Source: Myxococcota bacterium (GTDB lineage: Bacteria > Myxococcota_C > UBA6777). From it: a stretch of DNA of 23,360 bases. Shown piece after piece: positions 1 to 7,879 of this stretch (positions within the stretch are counted from its first letter, which is position 1; every line of letters begins with the position of its first letter). Under the pieces are notes generated by a model, which had not been told where the DNA came from, made no database searches, and saw only the letters and a list, made by a program, of their open reading frames with translations. The stretch lies in assembly GCA_023150835.1 (NCBI GenBank), contig JAKLKB010000113.1, forward strand, positions 1 to 23,360, in the 5' to 3' direction. The position numbers and the translations under genes are program-made.

Positions 1-50
1 TTAAAGACGAAAATGGTGCTCCCTTCACCAAAGACTGCACCGAACAATAA
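1..50 (+). CDS. 3' end of a HAD-type hydrolase (upstream tandem copy)
   Basis: Only the last 15 codons are in the window, in the frame that starts at base 3, ending with TAA at 48-50. The peptide KDENGAPFTKDCTEQ matches the last 15 residues of the broken HAD gene that follows (KDENGAAFTKDCTEQ at its end, 1512-1556) with one substitution. DNA similarity is also high and both stops are followed by a run of C. This is therefore the tail of a tandem paralogue of the next gene. Its function can only be inferred from that paralogue; the catalytic part lies outside the window. Confidence 0.75.
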   Translation, partial: KDENGAPFTKDCTEQ

Positions 51-148
51 CCCCCCCCCAAGTCATCCCCGCCTCACAAACTCCGTGTTCGTGTGACATC
101 AAGCGAGAGAGTCGTGTGTGTGAACGACCTATGATCTTTTCGCCGACA

Positions 149-209
149 CGGGGTCAAGGGGCCTTTGGTCCCTTGTGGGGTGTGGGGCAAAGCCCCACGA
201 AAACGATCG
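149..209 (+). repeat. Dispersed hairpin repeat, copy A
   Basis: This stretch matches 14513-14573 over about 60 bp: CGGGGTCA, a G-rich stretch, then CCCTTG(T/C)GGGGTGTGGGG. It carries a 7-bp hairpin, GTGGGGC at 182-188 and GCCCCAC at 192-198, with an AAA loop followed by an A-rich stretch. It lies between the two tandem HAD copies. It could act as a terminator for the upstream copy or be a mobile REP-like element. Confidence 0.7.
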
Positions 210-253
210 GCGATGCGTCGCTCCTATCTTAGCCAAGGAAAGGGTGTTTTTTG

Positions 254-1556
254 ATGGTGAGTGTGAAGAAAGGATTTTTTGCGCGATACTTCTTCGTGGT
301 TCACTGGCTGTGTGCGTTGGTGGGGGTCGGTTTGTTGGTGGGTTGCACAAGACCTGCGGGTTCGGTCGGTAAGGACGGTGCTACAGCACCGCAACGAGTG
401 CCGATCCGGTTGTTGGATGCGCGGATCTCTGGGTGGGTTCGAGACAACGCCACAAAGATCAATGATCTCGTCAAAGCAAAAGGCCATACGAGCGCAGGAT
501 ACAGCGCGTCGGCTCGCCCCGTTGCGCTGTTTGATTGGGACAATACTGTCGTGAAAAACGATATCGGTGAGGCTACGTTCATCTGGATGATCCGCCACGA
601 CAAGATCCTCCAACCACCGAATAAAGATTGGTCGCAAACCAGCGCAGATCTTTCTGCTGACGCTGTCGCGGCCCTCAAAGCAGCGTGTGAAAGCCTTGCT
701 GATGTAGGTAAGCCCTTGCCGACTTCGACCAACACACGGCAAGACGAAGGGTGGCAAAGCGGCGTGGGATAACAGATCGCCTACAGGGGCGGCCAAAGAT
801 ATCACGCTCACCAACAATTCCCCCTATACTTGGTCGGCTCAGCTTCAAGCAGGTTATGATGCCAATGAGATCCACTCCTTTGCGCGAGCAGCTTTCGGTC
901 AAAACAATTGGGCTCCCATCGGTTCGACTCAAACGGTCGGTAGCAACAAAAGCGTCATCGGCTACATTCGGATCTATCGGCAAATCCGCGATCTGATCCG
1001 CACCCTACAAGAAAATGGCTTCGATGTATGGGTGATTACCGCGTCTCCGCAATGGACTGTCGAAGCGATCTCGATGGAGGTGAACATCCCCCCTGAACAC
1101 GTCATCGGTATCCGCCCTGTGTACGATGCGATGGGAAAAAGCACTTATAAGTTGCAGCCCTGCGGCCCTGATGCGAACAAGATCGTCACCACGTTTGCCC
1201 GAGGAAAGCGCTGTTGGACCAACCGCCTCATCTTTGGTGTGGCCGACGCCGAAGCGCTTAAAACCCAAACAGATCTGAGCAAACGTGCCGTCTTTGCTGC
1301 GGGTGATTCCGATACCGACTTGGCCTTTTTGCAAGACGCGACGGATCTCAAATTGGTGATCAATCAAAACAAAACCCAAGTCATGTGCAACGCTTGCCTC
1401 AACGTCACGGGCAAGTGGATCTACAACCCGATGTTCATCGCTCCCAAAGCCCTCAAAACCACCCCCTACGCCTGTTCTACCGCCAAAGACGTCGAAGGTC
1501 ATCCGATCAAAGACGAAAACGGCGCTGCTTTCACCAAAGACTGCACCGAACAATAA
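254..1556 (+). pseudogene. Frameshifted HAD-family lipoprotein hydrolase
   Basis: The N-terminal part (254-772) has a lipoprotein signal with lipobox LVGC (Cys31) and HAD motif I, DWDNT, with Asp94 and Asp96 as predicted nucleophile and acid/base. The C-terminal part, in another frame (about 738-1556), has ITAS as the likely motif II Thr and GDSDTD as motif IV. The two frames join near 734-740, after the peptide PLPTSTNT, where one extra base (or a deletion of 2 mod 3) breaks the frame. Frame 1 stops at 770-772, while frame 3 runs without a stop from 708 to 1556. If corrected it would be about 433 residues. The family is a phosphoserine-phosphatase-like HAD group of outer-membrane or periplasmic phosphatases; the substrate is unknown. 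An upstream tandem copy ends at base 50. The break could be a real decay event or a sequencing error. Confidence 0.75.
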
Positions 1557-1684
1557 CCCCCTCATCCGAGCCGTGTGCTGCGATGGAAACAAGAGCAAGC
1601 GAAAAAAAGCGGTGGGATGGCCTTGAGGAACAAGAGGCTGTTGCGCTAAGGTGGGCGAGGTGTGTTTGGACGAAGGAGGCGAAG

Positions 1685-2044
1685 ATGTTTCGTTTGGCGA
1701 GGTTGCGGGTGTTGGGTGGGTGTTTGTGGGCGTGGGTGGTCTTGTTTGGGTGGTCTTGTTTGCCGATCACCTCGGATGTTTGTCGTTTAGAGCCGGACAA
1801 GTGTCGTGGTCTAGCCGGGGCTTTTTGCAAGGGAGACAAGGAGTGCGCGGCGGGGTTGTTTTGTTGCCAAGAGAAAAGCAACTGTGGTGGGGGGATGTGT
1901 ACGATCGCTTGTGCGGCGGACTCGGATTGTCCGCCCGATATGTTGTGCGAGCATAAGATGTGTTTCTACCGCTGCGCAAAGGATCAAGACTGCGCCAAAG
2001 GGATGCGCTGCGAACACAACAACACCATCTGCGAATATCCTTGA
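1685..2044 (+). CDS. Small Cys-rich secreted protein, Dickkopf-like
   Basis: A 119-residue protein. The ATG at 1685 was chosen because AAGGAGG lies 5 bases upstream (1673-1679) and the N-terminus is a good export signal (MFRLARLRVLGG followed by a hydrophobic core to about residue 24). The GWSC at residues 22-25 is only a poor lipobox, so secretion rather than lipidation is possible. The mature part is dominated by Cys-rich units: DKECAAGLFCCQ, then DSDCPPDMLCEHKMC, then DQDCAKGMRCEHN. These resemble the C-x4-DC-x2-G-x2-C patterns common in myxobacterial secreted proteins. Disulfide-stabilised folding in the periplasm or at the cell surface is expected. The function is unknown, and nothing ties it to the nir genes beyond being upstream of them. 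Confidence 0.75.
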   Translation: MFRLARLRVLGGCLWAWVVLFGWSCLPITSDVCRLEPDKCRGLAGAFCKGDKECAAGLFCCQEKSNCGGGMCTIACAADSDCPPDMLCEHKMCFYRCAKDQDCAKGMRCEHNNTICEYP

Positions 2045-2118
2045 CAAATGTGTAATTCAAAGAGTGGTTCCTTCGGTGGGACGGGGAGATTGAGGGGGTG
2101 GTGTGGGGGGATTTCTTT

Positions 2119-2132
2119 TTGATCTAGATCAA
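2119..2132. promoter_or_regulatory. FNR/DNR-type box upstream of nirS, site 1
   Basis: TTGATCTAGATCAA is a perfect palindrome that fits the Crp/FNR-family consensus TTGAT-N4-ATCAA exactly. It lies about 190 bp upstream of the nirS start. FNR, ANR, DNR and NNR proteins cannot be told apart from the site. The same 14-mer recurs before the porin gene. Confidence 0.8.
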
Positions 2133-2140
2133 GTTTTGGT

Positions 2141-2154
2141 CTGATAGCTATCAA
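2141..2154. promoter_or_regulatory. FNR/DNR-type box upstream of nirS, site 2
   Basis: CTGATAGCTATCAA differs from the consensus TTGAT-N4-ATCAA at one position. Its centre is 22 bp (two helical turns) downstream of site 1. A possible -10, TTTAAG at 2178-2183, would place the start near 2190, about 42 bp from the centre of this site, the class II activator spacing. The -10 is only a 4/6 match. Confidence 0.6.
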
Positions 2155-2322
2155 GCTAGAAAAGAGGAGGGAGGGCATTTAAGACATGGTTGTCTTTTGA
2201 TTAGCCTGAAGTTCAAACGCAGCGGGCAGGTGAAGGCTTGTTTAAGAGGCGTTGGAGCTGGAGAAGTCGGTGCAAAGAGGTTTTGCGCCAAGTAGAAGAC
2301 TGCGTCACGAGGAGGAGCGAGA

Positions 2323-4692
2323 ATGAAAGAGCTCAAGATTCGGGCGAAGCATGGGTTCCCGTTGTTGTTGGGAGCGTTGTTGTGGATGATCGCAAGCAGC
2401 GGCCAACTGTGGGAAAACCGAGCTTCGGCAGGGGAGAAGCCCAATGCGGGCAAAGGATCAGGGGACAATCAAGTCCTCAAAGGGAAGCAAGTGCTTTCGA
2501 GTAAGGGCTGTGTGGCCTGTCACTCGGAAGATGGCTCAAAGCGCGTGGGACCGACGCTGCAAGGAGTGTTTGGGACGAAGCGCGAAGTGATCACCAACGG
2601 CAAGTTGCGGACGGTGGTGGCGGACGAGGCGTATATTCGGCTTTCGATTGAAAATCCGAAGGCGGATCTGGTGAAGGGATTCGAGAATTTGCCGATGGTC
2701 TCGCCTCGATTGAGGAAAGACGAGATGGATGCGGTGGTGGCTTACATCAAGAGCTTGGCGGTGCAAAAGAAGGTGGAAGCACCGACGCCCGCGACAGTCA
2801 CGGCGCTGGCGAAGTTGGGCCGAGATCTGGTGGAGAAGAAGGCCTGCACAACCTGTCACTCGTTGGATGGATCGCGAAAAGTCGCACCATCCTTTTTGAA
2901 CATCTATGGTCGGCAGACGACGGTGTTGTCGAAGGGATCGAAAGACAAGCGGACGTTTTCGGCGGATGAAGCGTATCTGCGTCGTTCGATCTTGGAGCCT
3001 GATGCGGAGCTTGTGACGGGGTATCACTTTAGTATGATGCCGCAGATCAAGTTGGAAACGGGCGAAGTGGACGCGATCTTGGCGTTTTTGAAGATCCACA
3101 AAGGCGAACCTGCGAAGGTGAAGGAAGAGGACAGCTTGCCGCCGTTGACGATGGCGGAGCGCACAAAGGCTTCGCAGATCTACTTCAACCGTTGTGCGGG
3201 TTGTCACGGGATGTTGCGCAAAGGTGCGACAGGACCGGCGTTGGTGCCGGAGCGCCTGCGTTCACGGAATCTGAACACGGCGAGCTTGCAAACCTTCATT
3301 ACATACGGTCTTCCGGGTGGGATGCCTGCATGGGGTCAAGCGGGTGTGCTTTCTCCGAGTGAAGTGGATCTGATTGCGCGGTTTTTGCAGCACCCACCGC
3401 CAGATCCAGCGGAGATGTCACTTGTAGAGATGCGCAAGAACTGGAAACTGTACATCGCCCCGAAAGATCGGCCCACCAAGCCAGAACACACGCGGGATTG
3501 GCAAAACTACCTTGGCGTGGTGCTTCGCGATGCGGGGAAAGTGGCTGTTTTGGATGGAAAAACCAAAGAAGTGATCTCGATCGTGCCGACAGGATTTGCG
3601 GTCCACATCCTGCGGTCTTCGGGGACGGGTCGTTATTTCTACTCGATCGGTCGAGATGGTCGGGTGACGATGATCGACTTGTGGATGAAAAAGCCCGCTG
3701 TTGTAGCGGAAGGCAAGACTTGCTATGACGCTCGTTCGGTGGATAGCAGCAAGTACAAAGGCAAGCTAGGCGATTATATGGACAAGCTGTTGATCGTGGG
3801 TTGCTATTGGCCGCCAAGCCTCGTGGTGATGGATGGCCAGACGTTGGAGCCAAAGAAAGTGGTTTCGACGAGCGGCTATACTTACGACACAGGCGAGTTC
3901 TTGCGCGAAGCGCGTGTTGCGGCGATCTCGGCATCGCACCATGCGCCCGTGTGGATCGTGAACATCAAAGAGACGGGTTATATCTGGGTGGTCGATTATC
4001 GGGACTTGAATAACTTGAAGATCTCGAATATCGCGGCAGAGCGTTTCTTGCATGACGGTGGTTTCGATGCTTCGCGGCGTTACATCTTGATGGCGGCAAA
4101 TGCGCGCCACTCGATCGCGGTGGTGGATCTGCACACGCAAAAGCTTACAGCGATGGTCAAAGTAGATGCGGTTCCTCACCCCGGGCGTGGGGCGAATATC
4201 GATCACAAGACGTACGGGCCGATCTGGTGTACGGGTCACTTGGGTGCGCCGACGATCGCTTGTTTGGGAACGGATCCTGAGAAACATCCGAAAAACGCAT
4301 GGAAAGTGGTGGGTCGGATGACGATGCCGGGTGCTGGCGGTGGAAACTTGTTTGTCAAGACGCATCCGAAATCTCGGTGGTTGTATGCGGATCGCACCTT
4401 GAATCCATCGTCTGCGTTGTATCGAACGATCTATGTGTTCGACAAGCAGACCTTCAAGCTAGTGAAAGAGTTGCCGATCCCGACCAAGTATCAGGGTCGT
4501 GCGGTCCATATCGAGTACAACAAAGACGGAACAGAGGCGTATATCTCGGCATGGAGTCCGATGAATCAACCTTCTGCGGTGCTTGTGTACGACGACAAGA
4601 CCTTGACACTCAAGCAAGAGATCACAGGAAACTGGATGGTGACACCCACAGGAAAATGGAACGTTTTCAATACGATGGGCGACATCTATTGA
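2323..4692 (+). CDS. nirS: Cytochrome cd1 nitrite reductase with two extra N-terminal cytochrome c domains
   Basis: Periplasmic enzyme that reduces nitrite to NO. It has 789 residues, against roughly 560-600 for typical NirS. The start has AGGAGGA at 2310-2316 and a signal peptide (residues 1-36, RASA/GE). Three haem c motifs are present: CVACH 63-67, CTTCH 175-179 and CAGCH 291-295. The first two domains are alike (CHS-x-DGS near the haem, DEAY, SI-x-P) and resemble the haem domain fused to Cox2-type oxidase subunits. The third, with distal-Met candidate GLPGGMPAW, is the normal NirS haem c domain. The d1 beta-propeller follows from about residue 380 to the end. It keeps the d1 axial ligand His428 (AVHI) and catalytic His577 (FLHDGG) and His619 (PHPGRGAN). 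The 42-residue spacing of the last two equals that of the Pseudomonas enzyme. First gene of the nir unit, behind two FNR-type boxes. The extra haems may replace a soluble donor. Confidence 0.95.
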   Translation: MKELKIRAKHGFPLLLGALLWMIASSGQLWENRASAGEKPNAGKGSGDNQVLKGKQVLSSKGCVACHSEDGSKRVGPTLQGVFGTKREVITNGKLRTVVADEAYIRLSIENPKADLVKGFENLPMVSPRLRKDEMDAVVAYIKSLAVQKKVEAPTPATVTALAKLGRDLVEKKACTTCHSLDGSRKVAPSFLNIYGRQTTVLSKGSKDKRTFSADEAYLRRSILEPDAELVTGYHFSMMPQIKLETGEVDAILAFLKIHKGEPAKVKEEDSLPPLTMAERTKASQIYFNRCAGCHGMLRKGATGPALVPERLRSRNLNTASLQTFITYGLPGGMPAWGQAGVLSPSEVDLIARFLQHPPPDPAEMSLVEMRKNWKLYIAPKDRPTKPEHTRDWQNYLGVVLRDAGKVAVLDGKTKEVISIVPTGFAVHILRSSGTGRYFYSIGRDGRVTMIDLWMKKPAVVAEGKTCYDARSVDSSKYKGKLGDYMDKLLIVGCYWPPSLVVMDGQTLEPKKVVSTSGYTYDTGEFLREARVAAISASHHAPVWIVNIKETGYIWVVDYRDLNNLKISNIAAERFLHDGGFDASRRYILMAANARHSIAVVDLHTQKLTAMVKVDAVPHPGRGANIDHKTYGPIWCTGHLGAPTIACLGTDPEKHPKNAWKVVGRMTMPGAGGGNLFVKTHPKSRWLYADRTLNPSSALYRTIYVFDKQTFKLVKELPIPTKYQGRAVHIEYNKDGTEAYISAWSPMNQPSAVLVYDDKTLTLKQEITGNWMVTPTGKWNVFNTMGDIY

Positions 4693-4774
4693 GGGCTGCT
4701 TGACAAGATCATGAAGTCATCCGACACAACCCCCTAGAACAGGCGACTGAAGGTGACAACGAAACCGCGCCTTG

Positions 4775-6769
4775 ATGATGGATAGAAAAGACATGATGTC
4801 GCAAAAAAAGTTTTGTTCTTTGATCTGTAGGCGCGGCGGGTATGGGCTTTTTGTGGTATGGGTTTGTGGGGTTGTGGGGGGCTTCTTGGTTTGGTTGGCT
4901 GCGCAGGAGGGGAGCGCTCAGACCTCTCGACCCACAACGCAGGCGCAATATAGGCGATCTGCGGTGTCGTTGCCCACCAAGCCAAGACCTCTCTTGCGAG
5001 GTCGCAGAGAGGGTAAGCCAAGCGTGTCCACGTCACGACACGCACACCGACGGCAAAATGTTCACTCCGTTCAAACGGGTATGCCGATCAAGGCCAACGC
5101 ATCGATGGCTCGACGTATGCGCAGACACCGACGGATCGATCCAAAGGAAGCGGCGTTTTTGCGACAAGGGGATCTTGCGACAGGACGGGCTTTGTACGCG
5201 CAACAATGCGCTTCTTGTCACCACGAACGTCGGCAGGGGCGGACGGGGTCGCCCTTGCTACCGTTGTTTTTGCGTCGTCGTTCGGTGGCGTGGTTGGATC
5301 GGGTGTTGGTGCATGGAAAAGCCGCCACTTTAATGCCGGGATTTCCGCGTCTTACGCCACCGCAAAGAGCCTCGATTATCCGTTATCTGCGGACTCCCGG
5401 GCGTGTCGTGTGGGGGGCCGCAGACGTACAAAAGAGTCTGGTGCTTTCGAGGGAGAAAGGCCATCCGTTTGTATTGTCGGATATTCGGGCGTTGACGGCG
5501 GTAGTGGAGCGTGGAAAGCAACAAGTGTGGTTGATGGAGGGGACGAAGATCCATGCGCGGTTTCCTGTGCAACATGTGCATGGTGGGATCAAGTTTCAGG
5601 CGGAGGGGAAGTCGCTGTTTGTGCCGTCGCGAGATGGTTGGGTGACGCGCTATGATGTACAAAAAGGTCGGTGGGATCGGCGTGTCCGTGCGTGTGTGTA
5701 TCTGCGCAATATCGCGTTGGTGCGGGGCGGGGAGTATGTGGTGGCGGCTTGTTGGTTGCCGCGAGCGTTGGTGATCTTGCGGGCAGAGACGCTTGAACCT
5801 GTGCGATTTTTGCCATTGGACGGGATGATCAGCGCGATCTACACCTCAAGCACACAGCAGCAAGCGATCTTTACGATGCAAGATCGGCCAGAGATCGGCT
5901 TTTTGGAGGCCAAGGACTGGTCTGTGCGCAAGGCTGCGTTGCGGGTGGCGCTGAGTGATTTTTTCTTAGACCCATCGCGTCGGTATCTTGTGGGGAGTTC
6001 GCCGCAAGCCAAGCGTCTGTTTGTCTATGATCTACACAGCCAAGCGTTTGTCTTTGATGCGCCGATATCGGGGATGCCGCATCTGTTTTCTGTGGCTTTT
6101 TGGTACGAAGAGGGGCGATTCTACTTTGCGACGCCGCACATGGGGACGGGGCGGATCAGTGTGTGGGAGATGTATCGTTGGCGTTTTGTGAAAGATATCG
6201 CCATCGGAGGGCCGGGGGCTTTTGTGCGAACGCATCCGATGACGCCGTATCTGTGGGCGGACAACGGCTCGGATCAGTTGGTGCTGATCGAAAAAAAGAC
6301 ATGGAAGGTCAAGAAGTTGCGTCCTGTGGCGGGGCGTCGTCTGATGCACACGGAGTTTTCGGCAGATGGGGTGCTGGCGTATCTGAGTGTGTTTGAAAAG
6401 GACGGCGCTTTGCTGATGATGGATGCGATCACGCTACAACAGCGGGGGATTTGGCCGGCGAGTTGGCCTGTCGGAAAGTATAATTTTATCAACAAACAAC
6501 AGCGCTATGCACCCGTACAGCTTGGTTATGAGGTGTTTATGGCGCGCTGCTGGGGGTGCCACCACACGACACAAACGGCCTTTGCGCCGTCTTTTCTGTC
6601 GATTGCGGAGAAACGCCATCCTGCGTGGATCCGCGCCCAACTCCTCGATCCAAAGCTCACCGCAAAGCACCTCGGTTACAAGCGCAGCGTGATGCCCAAG
6701 ATCCCCTTGCGCTCCGAGGAGATCGAAGTGTTGATTCGGTTTATCCTTGATCTCCCGAAGAACAAATGA
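4775..6769 (+). CDS. nirN: NirN-like haem d1 protein with cytochrome c domains at both ends
   Basis: A 664-residue periplasmic protein. It has an N-terminal export signal, a low-complexity Arg-rich stretch, a cytochrome c domain (CASCH 145-149, distal MPGF), a seven-blade d1-type propeller (about 220-570) and a second cytochrome c domain at the C-terminus (CWGCH 592-596, MPKIPL). NirN of Pseudomonas, about 490 residues with one haem c, oxidises dihydro-d1 to haem d1 and hands it to NirS. The FLHDGG and PHPGRG catalytic motifs of NirS are absent, so this is not a second nitrite reductase. The start is uncertain: ATG at 4775, 4778, 4793 or 4796 and TTG at 4772 are in frame and none has a strong ribosome site; 4793 or 4796 would give a cleaner signal peptide. 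It follows nirS after 82 bp and precedes nirJ by 9 bp. The C-terminal haem domain is not part of classical NirN. Confidence 0.82.
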   Translation: MMDRKDMMSQKKFCSLICRRGGYGLFVVWVCGVVGGFLVWLAAQEGSAQTSRPTTQAQYRRSAVSLPTKPRPLLRGRREGKPSVSTSRHAHRRQNVHSVQTGMPIKANASMARRMRRHRRIDPKEAAFLRQGDLATGRALYAQQCASCHHERRQGRTGSPLLPLFLRRRSVAWLDRVLVHGKAATLMPGFPRLTPPQRASIIRYLRTPGRVVWGAADVQKSLVLSREKGHPFVLSDIRALTAVVERGKQQVWLMEGTKIHARFPVQHVHGGIKFQAEGKSLFVPSRDGWVTRYDVQKGRWDRRVRACVYLRNIALVRGGEYVVAACWLPRALVILRAETLEPVRFLPLDGMISAIYTSSTQQQAIFTMQDRPEIGFLEAKDWSVRKAALRVALSDFFLDPSRRYLVGSSPQAKRLFVYDLHSQAFVFDAPISGMPHLFSVAFWYEEGRFYFATPHMGTGRISVWEMYRWRFVKDIAIGGPGAFVRTHPMTPYLWADNGSDQLVLIEKKTWKVKKLRPVAGRRLMHTEFSADGVLAYLSVFEKDGALLMMDAITLQQRGIWPASWPVGKYNFINKQQRYAPVQLGYEVFMARCWGCHHTTQTAFAPSFLSIAEKRHPAWIRAQLLDPKLTAKHLGYKRSVMPKIPLRSEEIEVLIRFILDLPKNK

Positions 6770-6778
6770 GGTGTATCC

Positions 6779-7879
6779 ATGTTACGGATCTCAGAGTATA
6801 TGCGCGACGCGCTCGAAGAAAAGCCGATCCGTCGAGCAGATATCGCGATCTTGATCTGGAACTTGACGAACCTCTGTAATCTTTTTTGCGAGCATTGTTA
6901 TGCAAACGCCCACACGCAAAAAGAAACAGAGCTTTCGCTTGAAGAGATCGACGCGATCTTGCCGCATCTTTGGCGGCAGGGAATCCGCTTTATCATCGTC
7001 TCAGGGGGAGAACCCCTTGTGCGCAAGGATCTCTTTGCGATCGCAGCGCGGATGAAGCAGCAAGGTTTTAAGACTTATCTATCGAGCAATGGTCTGCTGA
7101 TCAACGAAGACAATCTACCTGCGATCCAAGAGCATTTTGATTATGTAGGGATCAGCATTGACGGAAGGCCCGAAGTGCATGATCGCTTTCGGATGAAAAA
7201 AGGGGCTTTTGAGCGGTCGCTTCGGGCCTTGGAGATGTGCCATGCTGCGGGGATCCGCGTGGGGATGCGCTATACGCTGACGACGTTGACGTTGGACAGT
7301 CTGCCTTTTGTGCTGGATCTGGTCGAAGAGAAGGGCTTTCCGAAGCTGTATATCTCGCATCTTGTGTACGCGGGGCGTGCGCAGGCTTCGTTGGATCTTT
7401 CGCATGAGGCGTATCTTGGGGCGATGGAGACGATCTTGGGGCGAGCGTTCGATTGGTTGGAGCGGGATGCGCCGTATGACCTTGTGACGGGCAACAACGA
7501 AGCCGATGCGCGGCTGCTGTTGGACGCTTTTTCTGCGCGTTATCCGAGACATCGCGAGCATCTTGAGCGGCGGCTATTGACGTGGGGAGGCAATCAATCG
7601 GGGGCGCGTCTGGTCAATATCAACCATCGTGGGGATGTCAAACCTGATCCTTTCTTTCCTGTTTCGCTTGGAAATCTTCGCGAGCATGATTTCTCGCAGA
7701 TCTGGGAAGGCTTGCCCGATCAGCAGCCGCTGTTGCAAAGCCTGCGCGCTCATCCTCGCCCTGTTCATGGCAAGTGTGCGGACTGTTCTTCGCTGCTGTT
7801 TTGTAATGGCAACTCACGCGCCCGTGCCAAGGCGCTTTACGATGATTTTTTTGCGGAGGATCCATCATGCGCCCTCTAG
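6779..7879 (+). CDS. nirJ: Radical SAM haem d1 biosynthesis enzyme NirJ
   Basis: A 366-residue cytoplasmic enzyme. The radical SAM cluster motif is C33-x3-C37-x2-C40 (NLCNLFCEHCYA), followed by the SAM-binding GGEP (VSGGEPL, about 75-81). A C-terminal Cys-rich region (GKCADCSSLLFC, ending DPSCAL) should bind a second Fe-S cluster, as in the SPASM/twitch-type ends of NirJ. NirJ acts after siroheme decarboxylation and removes propionate side chains to give the d1 keto groups. The gene lies 9 bp after nirN with GAGGTG 5 bases before the ATG, and its 3' end overlaps nirF by 13 bp, which suggests translational coupling. AhbC/AhbD of the alternative haem pathway are relatives; the d1 gene context favours NirJ. 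Confidence 0.9.
   Translation: MLRISEYMRDALEEKPIRRADIAILIWNLTNLCNLFCEHCYANAHTQKETELSLEEIDAILPHLWRQGIRFIIVSGGEPLVRKDLFAIAARMKQQGFKTYLSSNGLLINEDNLPAIQEHFDYVGISIDGRPEVHDRFRMKKGAFERSLRALEMCHAAGIRVGMRYTLTTLTLDSLPFVLDLVEEKGFPKLYISHLVYAGRAQASLDLSHEAYLGAMETILGRAFDWLERDAPYDLVTGNNEADARLLLDAFSARYPRHREHLERRLLTWGGNQSGARLVNINHRGDVKPDPFFPVSLGNLREHDFSQIWEGLPDQQPLLQSLRAHPRPVHGKCADCSSLLFCNGNSRARAKALYDDFFAEDPSCAL

Noticed and set aside
4775-6769. A second nitrite reductase
   Set aside because: Although it has a d1-type propeller and haem c domains, the NirS catalytic motifs FLHDGG and PHPGRG are missing, so NirN is the better call.
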